DNA from: an uncultured Clostridia bacterium
Lineage (GTDB): Bacteria > Bacillota > Clostridia > TANB77 > CAG-508
NCBI GenBank assembly: GCA_934120045.1
Contig: CAKOTF010000002.1
Location: 1-64,000 of the forward strand
Length of the DNA: 64,000 nucleotides
Reading direction: 5' to 3'
Part shown: positions 43,766 to 52,553 of the stretch, piece after piece
Position numbering within the stretch: the first letter of the stretch is position 1
Layout of the letters: every line of letters starts with the position of its first letter
Notes under the pieces: model-generated
Seen by the model: the letters and a program-made list of their open reading frames with translations, nothing else
Databases searched by the model: none
Told to the model about the DNA's origin: nothing
Position numbers and translations under genes: made by a program

Positions 43766-44437
43766 TTACACCTCCTCAACAATTTTTCCATCTTCAATTT
43801 TTATAATTCTATCTGCAACTTTTGCTATTTCTAGATTGTGTGTTATCATTATTATTGTTTGTTTATAATCTTTATTTGATTTTTTTAATAATGTTACAAT
43901 TTCATCACTTGCTTTAGAATCCAAATTTCCTGTTGGCTCATCTGCTAATATAATTGCTGGATTTGTTATCATTGCTCTTCCTATTGATGTTCTTTGTTGT
44001 TGACCTCCTGATAATTCATTAGGTAAATGTGTTCTTCTTTCTTCTAATCCTAATACTTTTATTAATTCATCAAGCCTTTGTTTATCTATATTTTTGTTAT
44101 CTAATTTTAATGGTAATGTGATATTTTCTTCTACATTTAATATTGGTATTAAATTATAAAATTGATATATTAATCCAACTTGTCTTCTTCTAAATATTGC
44201 TAGTTCATCATCATTAAATTTATAAATATCTTTTCCGTCTATAAATACTTTTCCACTTGTTGGTCTATCAACTCCTCCTATTAAATGTAATAGTGTTGAT
44301 TTTCCACTTCCTGATGCTCCTACTATTGCTACAAATTCACCTTTATTTACAGTAAATGATACATTATTTAATGCTGTTACTTTATTTTCTCCTTTTCCAT
44401 ATTGCTTACATAAGTTTTCAACTTTTAATATTTCCAT
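43766..44437 (-). CDS. ABC transporter ATP-binding protein
   Basis: 223 aa, LolD/MacB-like. Walker A is GASGSGKSTLL, the Q-loop follows YQFYNLIP, the signature is LSGGQQQRTSIGRA, Walker B is ILADEPTGNLD, and the H-loop His is in MITHN. It partners the permease encoded directly downstream. Its first position in the operon, with the two-component genes behind, suggests a peptide-resistance module. Confidence 0.93.
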   Translation of the reverse strand: MEILKVENLCKQYGKGENKVTALNNVSFTVNKGEFVAIVGASGSGKSTLLHLIGGVDRPTSGKVFIDGKDIYKFNDDELAIFRRRQVGLIYQFYNLIPILNVEENITLPLKLDNKNIDKQRLDELIKVLGLEERRTHLPNELSGGQQQRTSIGRAMITNPAIILADEPTGNLDSKASDEIVTLLKKSNKDYKQTIIMITHNLEIAKVADRIIKIEDGKIVEEV

Positions 44438-44594
44438 TTAATTTCCTCGTACAATGAAATGCTACATTATACGAACTCCTTTCTTTTTATTTTTCTAGTT
44501 GTATTATACAATGTTATAAGTGACTATTAAATGACATTAAAAAAGATTTAAGAAATTCTTCTTAAATCTATCTATTCTCATTAAATCTTTTTGC

Positions 44595-46169
44595 TCATCT
44601 TTGTTCCAATATTTTCAATAAAAAATTCCATGGTCCTGTTTTATCTGTTAATCCATCATAATTATTATTAATTCTTTCTAATACTTCCTCTTTAGTAAAA
44701 AATTTTATTTCTGCAACTTCCTCTTCTTGTAATTTAACTTTTGATATGTCTATATTTTTTGTAATCAAATAACATTCATTAAATTGATTATTAGTAATCT
44801 TTCCTTTTGTTGTTTTTGAACATGATCCAACTAAATATTTTATATCCTTATCACATATATCTATTCCAAGCTCTTCCTTACATTCTCTTATTAATGCTTG
44901 TCTACCAAATTCTCCTGAATCAACATGTCCTCCAACTGTTACATCCCATAAATTAGGCCATAATTTTTTGTTTGCACTTCTTTTTTGAAGTAATATATTT
45001 GAATCTTTATCTATAACAAATGCATATACACATCTATGCCACAAACCTTTTTTATGACACTCTTCTCTTGTTTCTATTATTCCTGTAAATTCTCCTCTTT
45101 CATTTAAAACATCTAATTTTTCTTTTTTCATATATTCTGTAACTTCTTTTTCTAATCTTGTCCCGATTTCATCTAAATGTTCATATAAATATCCACATAA
45201 ATTAGTTCTAAAAATTGCAAAGTTTAATAATTCTGTTTGTTCATAATTTTCATTATATTGCTTATATCCATATAAGCTTCCCACAATTTGTATTAAATAA
45301 ATATATGCACAATATTTTAAATCAAATTCATTTAATTCTACATATTTTGAAATTTCATTAACATATTCTACAAATGTATCTATATTCATCTCTCCATTTT
45401 TTACATCTTTATCAATATATGTATATGATCTTATTATTTCCCACATTATTGGTAATCTCTTAGCAGATTCAAAATCAATTACTGATGTTTCTTTTTCATT
45501 ATTATATATCAATTGTTGAACACTATAATCTCCATGACTATTCATTATTGACATTTTTGAAATAATTGAAAAATCAAATTTTTCTTTTAGTTTTTTAGCA
45601 ATTTCAATTTTATTTTCTAAATCTTTTAAGAAAACTTCTTTATATTTATTATCATTTTTTATTGATTTCTTAAAGTCTTCCATTTGAATTATTTTATTTT
45701 CTAAACTTTCTTTTGAAAACCATTTTTCAATTATGTTTTCATCATCAAGTTTTTTATATTTTTGAAGCTCTTTTATTATTCTTCCAAGTATTGTTGCACT
45801 TTCTATCACTTTATCATGATCACCTGTATTATTCTCAATTGTATATCCATCGATAAATTTTTGGAGTATTATTATTTCATTTTCATATTTTATATAAAAT
45901 TCATTTGATTTTGTTTTTATGTATTGAGCAACATTTATTTTTCTACACTTTAAAAAGTTAATTATTTGTATTTCTTTTACTATAGACTCTTCTTTTCTAC
46001 TTTCATCAAATTCTTTTAATATGTATTTTTGTTCATCTTCAGCAAAAATTTTATATATATTTGCTGTTCCTTTTTCTATCTTTTCAATTTTCTTCGCACT
46101 TATCTGATATTCTTCTTGCAACATCTTTCTTATTTTCTCTTCATTTAATTTTGATTTATATATTGACAT
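44595..46169 (-). CDS. Fusion of choline-kinase/APH-like kinase and Nudix hydrolase
   Basis: 524 aa. Residues 1-330 are a small-molecule kinase of the aminoglycoside/choline phosphotransferase fold: catalytic HGDYSVQQL and metal-binding VIDFESA. Residues 355-520 are a Nudix domain of the isopentenyl-diphosphate-isomerase-like group, with the full Nudix box GGHVDSGEFGRQALIRE / CKEELGI. The two domains share one frame. The substrate is unknown; a kinase with a nucleotide-sugar or alcohol substrate and a house-cleaning hydrolase is one possible reading. Confidence 0.8.
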   Translation of the reverse strand: MSIYKSKLNEEKIRKMLQEEYQISAKKIEKIEKGTANIYKIFAEDEQKYILKEFDESRKEESIVKEIQIINFLKCRKINVAQYIKTKSNEFYIKYENEIIILQKFIDGYTIENNTGDHDKVIESATILGRIIKELQKYKKLDDENIIEKWFSKESLENKIIQMEDFKKSIKNDNKYKEVFLKDLENKIEIAKKLKEKFDFSIISKMSIMNSHGDYSVQQLIYNNEKETSVIDFESAKRLPIMWEIIRSYTYIDKDVKNGEMNIDTFVEYVNEISKYVELNEFDLKYCAYIYLIQIVGSLYGYKQYNENYEQTELLNFAIFRTNLCGYLYEHLDEIGTRLEKEVTEYMKKEKLDVLNERGEFTGIIETREECHKKGLWHRCVYAFVIDKDSNILLQKRSANKKLWPNLWDVTVGGHVDSGEFGRQALIRECKEELGIDICDKDIKYLVGSCSKTTKGKITNNQFNECYLITKNIDISKVKLQEEEVAEIKFFTKEEVLERINNNYDGLTDKTGPWNFLLKILEQR

Positions 46170-46190
46170 TTCTGTTCTCCTATCACAAAT

Positions 46191-46511
46191 CTACTTTTTT
46201 AATTTTCCACATTGTTGACATCTATTTGTAATTATAGCACATTCCGTACATATCTTAGGTGTACTTGTTGTTGAATTTTCTTTTATTTTTCCACAGATTT
46301 TACATCTATACATAGTTATGGCATCTCCACCATACAATGGATGTTCTTTATCTTCATAAAGTGATGATTGTTTTTCATTTTTAGTACAATATTCTTTTCC
46401 GTATATCATATTAGCTTTTTGAATCTTATAAAATGATTTATTTATTAAAATTACAAATACTACAATTATTATTGCAATTACAATTATTATTTTTTTACTT
46501 TTATTTTTCAT
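46191..46511 (-). CDS. Small membrane protein with zinc-ribbon Cys pairs
   Basis: 106 aa. An N-terminal helix (IIIVIAIIIVVFVILI), then CKICGK and CTECAI..RCQQCGKLKK, which form two or three CxxC knuckles outside the membrane. The family is not recognised. Confidence 0.5.
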   Translation of the reverse strand: MKNKSKKIIIVIAIIIVVFVILINKSFYKIQKANMIYGKEYCTKNEKQSSLYEDKEHPLYGGDAITMYRCKICGKIKENSTTSTPKICTECAIITNRCQQCGKLKK

Positions 46512-46522
46512 AAACTTTTTTC

Positions 46523-47048
46523 CTATACATTTTTCTCTTTCTTTTCAATTTTATTATTAATTTCTTTTATAGTATTTAAATACTCTTCCTCAACAGGACT
46601 TATAGTTTTTACTTGATATTTTCTATATTCTGCTTTGGCTTTTTGAATAGCTTTTTTATGACTAATCCTTCCTGAACCATTTAACATTTTTTCACCTGTA
46701 GATGAAAGTATCATATCCAATTGTTTTATATAATCTTTCATATACATTGGATTATGCCTTATTGCTTGTATTTCTGCAAAATCAAAATATTCTGATACTA
46801 AATTATTTAAAATTTTTAGTTCTTCATCATTTAAATAGTTTTTAGCAATTACAACATCTTGTAATACTGGAATATCTCCTTTAAATGTTGTTAATCACAT
46901 AAAAGACTTTTCAAAATCTGCTCTTTCATATATTACTTCAGATTGCATAATGTAATTTATTTTGAACAATTTTAAAAAATTTAATTGTTTTTTCATCATT
47001 ATAAAATAAAATATTTTTTTCATTTCCGATTATTAATTTATCTTTCAA
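46523..47048 (-). pseudogene. RhuM-like gene remnant
   Basis: The C-terminal part (RHNPMYMKDYIKQLDMILSSTGEKML...ISHKKA) matches the RhuM/virulence-protein family. Upstream pieces in several frames continue it (FKGDIPVLQDVVIAKNYL; FFKIVQNKLHYA), interrupted by a TGA in place of the Gly of MGLT near 46893 and by a frameshift near 46948. The N-terminal part of the family is missing. This is ordinary decay, unlike the CGG sites of the element. Confidence 0.7.
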
Positions 47049-47165
47049 ACTTGTACCTCCAAAAAAGCTATATAAGTCCCCATCTGTCGCTTATTTTGGT
47101 GAACATTTGTATTGTATCATATATATACTAAAAATTCAATATTTTTATAAAAATCATTATAATGC

Positions 47166-47198
47166 AAAAAACTAGCATCATAAAATGCTAGTTTTTTT
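47166..47198. terminator. Terminator downstream of secA
   Basis: AAAAACTAGCAT (47166-47177) pairs with ATGCTAGTTTTT (47185-47196), with T runs on both strands. The stretch to the secA stop (47199-47295) holds TTGACAAAT-type direct repeats and nothing else clear. Confidence 0.85.
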
Positions 47199-47295
47199 GT
47201 ATCAACAAATTTTAAAAATTTCGTTGACAAATCGTTGACAAATTGACAATTTATATAAATTATGTCAAGTATTAGAATTTCTGTAACTATTGCTA

Positions 47296-50049
47296 TTACT
47301 GATTTTTGCCACAACAGTTCTTGTACTTTTTACCACTTCCACAAGGACATGGATCATTACGTCCAACTTTAGGACCATCATTAACAACTGGTTTGTGTTC
47401 TTCAACTTTCATTTTTTCACCATTATCCAAACTATTTAATGCTTGTAAAGCTGCACCAGTTATTTTAGCTGTTTCCTCACGTTTTACTTCATCTTGTTTA
47501 CGAAGATTCATCATCATTTGAACAACATCATGTTTGATATCTAATACCATTTCATCAAACATATCCATACCCTCTATTCTATATTTTACAACAGGATCTT
47601 GTTGTCCATAAGCTCTTAAACCAATACCATCTTTTAACTCATCCATTGCATCAATATGATCCATCCATTTTTGATCAACTACTTTAAGCATTACAACTCT
47701 TTCTAGTTCTCTCAATTCTTCTGAACCAATTTCTGCTTCTTTCTTGTCATATTCTGATAATGCAACTTCTTGTAATTTTTCTATTATTTTGTTTGAATCT
47801 TTTGCATTTTCCTTTACGAAATCACTAATATCTACACCAAATATATTTTTTATATTTGTATTTAATGCTTCTTGATTTACATCATTATCACCTGCAAATT
47901 GTGAAATTACAACTTCTTCTGCTAAAGATTTTATCATATTTAAAATGTTATCTTTTAAGTTTTCACCATCAAGAACTTGTCTTCTTTGTTTATATATGAT
48001 TTCTCTTTGTGCATTCATTACATCATCATATTTTAATACATTCTTTCTGATACTGAAGTTTCTTCCTTCAACTTTCTTTTGAGCTGATTCTACTGCATTA
48101 CTGATGATTTTGTTTTCGATTGGAATACTTTCATCCATTCCTACTGCATTATATACTTTTGTAATCATGTCTCCACCAAAGATTTTCATTAAGTCATCAT
48201 CTAATCCTATATAGAATTTTGACTCTCCTGGATCTCCTTGACGTCCACTACGTCCTCTTAACTGATTATCAATTCTTCTTGATTCATGTCTTTCTGTTCC
48301 TATTATTTTTAGACCACCTACTGCTAGAACTTTTTCTTTTTCTTCTTTGATTTCTTCATCATATTTCTTTTCTAACTCATTGAATTTTTCTCTAGCTCTT
48401 AATATTTCTTGGTCATCTGTTTCATAATATGTATTTGATTCTTCAATTAAGTTTTCTGGAATTTTATTTTTTCTCATTTCTTGTTTTGCAAGATATTCAC
48501 TATTTCCTCCAAGCATAATATCAGTACCACGTCCTGCCATGTTTGTTGCAATTGTTACTGCTCCAAATTTTCCTGCTTGTGCTATTATTTCAGCTTCTTT
48601 TTCATGATATTTTGCGTTTAATACTTCATGCTTAATTCCTTCTTTTTTCAATATGTTGCTTAATTTTTCAGATTTTTCTATTGAAACCGTACCAATTAAT
48701 ACTGGTTGTCCTTTTTCATGACTTTCTTTTACACTTTGTACTATTGCATTAAATTTTGCTTTTTCATTTTTATAAATTGCATCATTTAAATCTTTTCTTA
48801 TCATTGGCTTATTTGTTGGAATTGAAATTACATCCAAATTATAGATTTCTTCAAACTCTGCCTCTTCTGTCATTGCAGTACCTGTCATACCTGACAATTT
48901 ATCATACATTCTAAAATAGTTTTGGAATGTGATTGTTGCAAGTGTTTTTGACTCATCTGCAATTTTTACACCTTCTTTTGCTTCAATTGCTTGATGTAAT
49001 CCATTATTATATCTTCTTCCATACATAATACGTCCTGTAAATTCATCAACAATTAAGACTTCTCCATCTTTTACGATATAATCAATATCTTTTTTCATTA
49101 CTCCATGTGCTCTTAATGCTTGATTTACATGGTGAACAAGTGTTGAATTTTCTATATCATTAAAGTTCTCTAAATGGAATGTTTCTTCTGCTTTCTTAAT
49201 TCCCTTTTGTGTTAATGATGCAGATTTTGCTTTTAAATCAACTATATAATCATAATTTTCATTATCTTCTGCTTGTGCTTCATCTTTTACATCTTCTTCT
49301 ACAATTACTTTTGGTGTTAATCTTTTTACAAAATCATTTGCTTTTTTATATAAATCTGATGATTGATTTGCTCTTCCTGAAATGATAAGTGGTGTTCTTG
49401 CTTCATCTATTAATATACTATCAATCTCATCTACGATAGCATATGCTAAATCTCTTTGAACTAATTGTTCTTTATATATAACCATGTTATCTCTTAGATA
49501 ATCAAATCCGAATTCATTGTTTGTACCATATGTAATATCACAAGCATAGGCTTTTTGCTTTGCTTTTGGATCCATTCCTGCAATAACTAATCCAACAGAT
49601 AGTCCCATGAATTTATATAGTTTTCCCATCCATTCACTATCTCTTTTAGCTAAATAATCATTTACTGTTATTACATGAACTCCTCTTCCTGTTAGTGCAT
49701 TTAAATATACTGGTAATGTTGCAACAAGTGTTTTTCCTTCACCTGTTTTCATTTCAGCAATTCTACCTTGATGTAAAATAATACCACCTATTAATTGTAC
49801 ATCAAAATGTCTCATTCCTAATACTCTTTTTGATGCTTCTCTTACTACTGCAAAGGCTTCTGGTAATATATCATCTAATGTTTTTCCATTATCTAATTGT
49901 TCTTTAAATTCATTTGTTTTATTTTTTAGTTCTTCGTCTGTTAATTTTGATATTTCATCTTCTAATGAATTTATTTTGTCAACTATTGGCATAATTCTCT
50001 TTACTTCTTTTTCACTATAGCTCTTAAATATTTTATTAAAAATGCTCAT
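47296..50049 (-). CDS. secA: Preprotein translocase ATPase SecA
   Basis: 917 aa, full length. It drives protein export through SecYEG. It has MKTGEGKTL (Walker A), VDEIDSILIDEARTPLIISG (DEAD box and after), TNMAGRGTDI, GRSGRQGDPG, and the C-terminal zinc motif DPCPCGSGKKYKNCC that binds SecB or the ribosome. It stands alone, as often in Clostridia. Confidence 0.97.
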   Translation of the reverse strand: MSIFNKIFKSYSEKEVKRIMPIVDKINSLEDEISKLTDEELKNKTNEFKEQLDNGKTLDDILPEAFAVVREASKRVLGMRHFDVQLIGGIILHQGRIAEMKTGEGKTLVATLPVYLNALTGRGVHVITVNDYLAKRDSEWMGKLYKFMGLSVGLVIAGMDPKAKQKAYACDITYGTNNEFGFDYLRDNMVIYKEQLVQRDLAYAIVDEIDSILIDEARTPLIISGRANQSSDLYKKANDFVKRLTPKVIVEEDVKDEAQAEDNENYDYIVDLKAKSASLTQKGIKKAEETFHLENFNDIENSTLVHHVNQALRAHGVMKKDIDYIVKDGEVLIVDEFTGRIMYGRRYNNGLHQAIEAKEGVKIADESKTLATITFQNYFRMYDKLSGMTGTAMTEEAEFEEIYNLDVISIPTNKPMIRKDLNDAIYKNEKAKFNAIVQSVKESHEKGQPVLIGTVSIEKSEKLSNILKKEGIKHEVLNAKYHEKEAEIIAQAGKFGAVTIATNMAGRGTDIMLGGNSEYLAKQEMRKNKIPENLIEESNTYYETDDQEILRAREKFNELEKKYDEEIKEEKEKVLAVGGLKIIGTERHESRRIDNQLRGRSGRQGDPGESKFYIGLDDDLMKIFGGDMITKVYNAVGMDESIPIENKIISNAVESAQKKVEGRNFSIRKNVLKYDDVMNAQREIIYKQRRQVLDGENLKDNILNMIKSLAEEVVISQFAGDNDVNQEALNTNIKNIFGVDISDFVKENAKDSNKIIEKLQEVALSEYDKKEAEIGSEELRELERVVMLKVVDQKWMDHIDAMDELKDGIGLRAYGQQDPVVKYRIEGMDMFDEMVLDIKHDVVQMMMNLRKQDEVKREETAKITGAALQALNSLDNGEKMKVEEHKPVVNDGPKVGRNDPCPCGSGKKYKNCCGKNQ

Positions 50050-50171
50050 TCTTTTATCAATTCCTTTCAGTTTTTAACTTTTATAATATTACCACGAATT
50101 ATTTTATTTTTCAACCCTTTTGATGTTCTAAGTTTTTTTTTTTTTCATATTCTTTATTGGAGGTTTTTAAA

Positions 50172-51407
50172 TTGAAAACTAACAAACTATTTATTTTATT
50201 TTTAATTTTGGTATTTCTTCTTTCTGGAATTGTTTATGCTGATGATATAGATTTGGAAATAGATTCTTCTATTGAAACTATTTCTCCTCAAGATACAATT
50301 CCTTCTATAAATTCAAGAGCTGCTATTGTTTATGATAGAAATTCTGGAATGATTTTATATGGAAAAAATGAAAATGAGAAAAGAAAGATGGCTTCTACAA
50401 CAAAAATTCTAACAGCAATCATTACTATCGAAAATTCGACTTTAAGTGATATTGTAACAATTTCTTCTAAGTCTGCTGGAACAGGTGGTTCTCGTCTAGG
50501 TCTTCATAAAGATGATAAAATTTCAGTTGCTGATTTACTTTATGGTTTAATGCTATGTTCCGGTAATGATGCAGCCGTTGCACTTGCTGAACACATTAGT
50601 GGAAATGTTGAAAATTTTGCTATATTAATGAATCAAAAAGCTCGCGAAATTGGTTTAAAATCAAGTCATTTCGTTACTCCTCATGGTCTTGATAATGAAG
50701 AACATTATACTACTGCTTATGAATTAGCTCTTTTAACTAATTATGCTTTAAAAAATGATATTTTTAGAAAATATGTTGGCACAAAGTCTCAAACTATTAC
50801 AATAAATACTTATTCTAAAACATTAAATAATACAAATGAATTGCTTGGATACTTAGATGGGGTTTATGGTGTAAAAACAGGATTTACGAATGGTGCTAAT
50901 CGTTGCTTAGTTACTGCTGTAAAAAGAAATAATATGGATTTAATATGTATTGTACTTGGTGCTGATACAAAAAAAAATAGAACTCGTGATAGTATTGAAC
51001 TTATTGAATATGCTTTTAAAACTTTTTTTCCTTATAATATTAAAGAGAAAATCGAAAATGAATTCCAGAACTGGATTTTGTGTAACTCAAATAGTTTTTA
51101 TGTTTCGAAAGGCTCTTCAAATGATATTTCTCCATATTTAGAAAATTTAAATTATGAATACTTACCTTTATCTAGTAATCAAATTCAAAACTTAAGCATA
51201 TATATATATTGTAATTATACTTTAACAGCACCTTTAGAAAAAGATTCTTCTATTGGAACTTTAGCTGTTAATATAGATGACAAGAATATTATTACATTAA
51301 ATATAAAGAATGGAAACTCTATTTCTAAAATGACTTATAAAGATTTTTTTAAAAATCTTATTAAAAATTATCCTTATTGCCTAGAATCTATTATTTTTAA
51401 TACATAA
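50172..51407 (+). CDS. D-alanyl-D-alanine carboxypeptidase (penicillin-binding protein 5 type)
   Basis: 411 aa from TTG 50172, eight bases behind GGAGG. A signal peptide (LFILFLILVFLLSGIVYA) is followed by the S11 peptidase domain: catalytic SxxK in ASTTKI, SGN in LCSGNDAAVA and KTG in VKTGFTNGA. A C-terminal beta-rich domain follows (about 290-390). The terminal membrane helix of PBP5 is not evident. It trims pentapeptides of peptidoglycan; it may be the DacF or DacB type used in spore cortex. Confidence 0.88.
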   Translation: MKTNKLFILFLILVFLLSGIVYADDIDLEIDSSIETISPQDTIPSINSRAAIVYDRNSGMILYGKNENEKRKMASTTKILTAIITIENSTLSDIVTISSKSAGTGGSRLGLHKDDKISVADLLYGLMLCSGNDAAVALAEHISGNVENFAILMNQKAREIGLKSSHFVTPHGLDNEEHYTTAYELALLTNYALKNDIFRKYVGTKSQTITINTYSKTLNNTNELLGYLDGVYGVKTGFTNGANRCLVTAVKRNNMDLICIVLGADTKKNRTRDSIELIEYAFKTFFPYNIKEKIENEFQNWILCNSNSFYVSKGSSNDISPYLENLNYEYLPLSSNQIQNLSIYIYCNYTLTAPLEKDSSIGTLAVNIDDKNIITLNIKNGNSISKMTYKDFFKNLIKNYPYCLESIIFNT

Positions 51408-51489
51408 AATTTTACAGATCTCAAAACTTTATATTTTGCAATATTCAATTACAAGTTTTATAGATTTATAAAAACTTCAAATAATTCTA

Positions 51490-51518
51490 TTGACAAATTG
51501 GAAATCTTTTGTTATTAT
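51490..51518 (+). promoter_or_regulatory. Promoter of the tRNA cluster
   Basis: TTGACA at 51490-51495, a 17-bp spacer and TATTAT at 51513-51518, about 70 bp before tRNA-Gly. Confidence 0.7.
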
Positions 51519-51585
51519 TAAATAGCTTGATTAAGAAATCATCTCCTATATATGATAATACTTAATCTTTAAATATTTAATAATT

Positions 51586-51659
51586 GCAGGTATAGTTTAG
51601 TGGTAAAACGAGACCTTGCCAAGGTTTAGTCACGAGTCCGATTCTCGTTACCTGCTCCA
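51586..51659 (+). tRNA. tRNA-Gly (GCC)
   Basis: A full cloverleaf starting GCAGGTATAG, anticodon loop CTTGCCAAG with anticodon GCC, T-loop GTCCGATTC, and encoded CCA end. The anticodon loop has the normal seven bases, so it is not a frameshift-suppressor type. Confidence 0.95.
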
Positions 51660-51697
51660 TTTTATTATTAAATATTATTTTTTTATAATTTTATTAT

Positions 51698-51771
51698 GGC
51701 GAGTTAGCCAAGTGGTAAGGCAATGGTCTGCAAAACCGTGATCATCGGTCCGAATCCGATACTCGCCTCCA
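51698..51771 (+). tRNA. tRNA-Cys (GCA)
   Basis: Cloverleaf starting GGCGAGTTAG, anticodon loop CTGCAAA with anticodon GCA, T-loop GTCCGAATC, encoded CCA. Confidence 0.95.
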
Positions 51772-51791
51772 AAAAAAACTAAAATTACTAC

Positions 51792-51820
51792 TTGACAAAT
51801 TATAAAAAAATAAGTATAAT
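51792..51820 (+). promoter_or_regulatory. Promoter of tRNA-Met
   Basis: TTGACA at 51792-51797, a 17-bp spacer and TATAAT at 51815-51820: a consensus vegetative promoter 12 bp before the tRNA. Confidence 0.85.
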
Positions 51821-51832
51821 ATTTTTGTTCAT

Positions 51833-51909
51833 GGCGAAGTAGCTCAGTTGGCTAGAGCATTCGGTTCATACCCGACAGGTCGGCGGTTCGAATCCACCCT
51901 TCGCTACCA
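51833..51909 (+). tRNA. tRNA with CAT anticodon (Met elongator)
   Basis: Cloverleaf starting GGCGAAGTAG, anticodon loop TTCATAC with CAT, T-loop GTTCGAATC, encoded CCA. Elongator Met is most likely; a lysidine-modified Ile tRNA cannot be fully excluded by eye. Confidence 0.9.
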
Positions 51910-51912
51910 ATA

Positions 51913-51943
51913 TAAATTCCTCAGTTAAACTGAGGAATTTTTT
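51913..51943. terminator. Terminator after the tRNAs
   Basis: ATTCCTCAG / CTGAGGAAT with a TTAAA loop and T7, shared with the convergent bofC-like gene. Confidence 0.85.
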
Positions 51944-52536
51944 TATTCAAAGTCTTCAATTATTTTATTCAATTCTTCTTTTCCATAAACATCTAATCCA
52001 CCATTTTCTATACTTATCAAATCTGTCTGAGTTAAGTATTCACTTGAAATATTTGTTTTTTCATATATTGATTGATTTCCTTCTTTATTTATTTGGTATA
52101 TAACTATTTTTCCGTCTTCTACTTTTAATTTAAAATGCTCTCCACACATATCATCAAATTCTTTATATAAAGTTACTTTATTGGGCTCAAATCCAATTAC
52201 TTTCCAATCATTATACTTATTCTGTACTTCTTCTTTTGTTAAATTTACAAGTTCTTGTGGCATTTCTACATATTCATTTATTGTATGGTCACATTGTTTG
52301 AAATATTTTTTTATTATTAATTGTGAATTTGCTGATACTTTTTCCTTTGTTGCAACTACTTCTTCTATTTTGGTTTCTTTAGTATATTCTTCTGTACATT
52401 CATCTTCTATCTTTTCTGAAATTTTTGCTTCTTTTTTTGTATTTTGTAATTTGTTTTCCTTTACAATATTCATTGTTATAATCAAGCTGGTGAAAAATGC
52501 AATTATACATATTGCAATAATATATTGTTTTTTCAT
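51943..52536 (-). CDS. BofC-like protein
   Basis: 197 aa with an N-terminal membrane anchor (YIIAICIIAFFTSLIITMN). The C-terminal third, YEKTNISSEYL..DLISIENGGLDVYGKEELNKIIEDFE, matches the BofC C-terminal domain, which in B. subtilis slows pro-sigma-K processing by acting on SpoIVB from the forespore. The final EDFE belongs to this family and is unrelated to the tails of the element proteins. It lies 18 bp before comEC in the same direction. Confidence 0.7.
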   Translation of the reverse strand: MKKQYIIAICIIAFFTSLIITMNIVKENKLQNTKKEAKISEKIEDECTEEYTKETKIEEVVATKEKVSANSQLIIKKYFKQCDHTINEYVEMPQELVNLTKEEVQNKYNDWKVIGFEPNKVTLYKEFDDMCGEHFKLKVEDGKIVIYQINKEGNQSIYEKTNISSEYLTQTDLISIENGGLDVYGKEELNKIIEDFE

Positions 52537-52553
52537 GGCAATCCCTTCTCATT

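Noticed and set aside
46523..47048. Frame breaks in the RhuM-like gene as a further recoding case
   Set aside because: Its breaks are a TGA replacing a Gly codon and a small deletion, with no CGG. The family N-terminus is missing too. This is ordinary decay.
51943..51954. EDFE end of the BofC-like protein as an element-type tail
   Set aside because: The end belongs to the BofC domain and the gene is outside the element.
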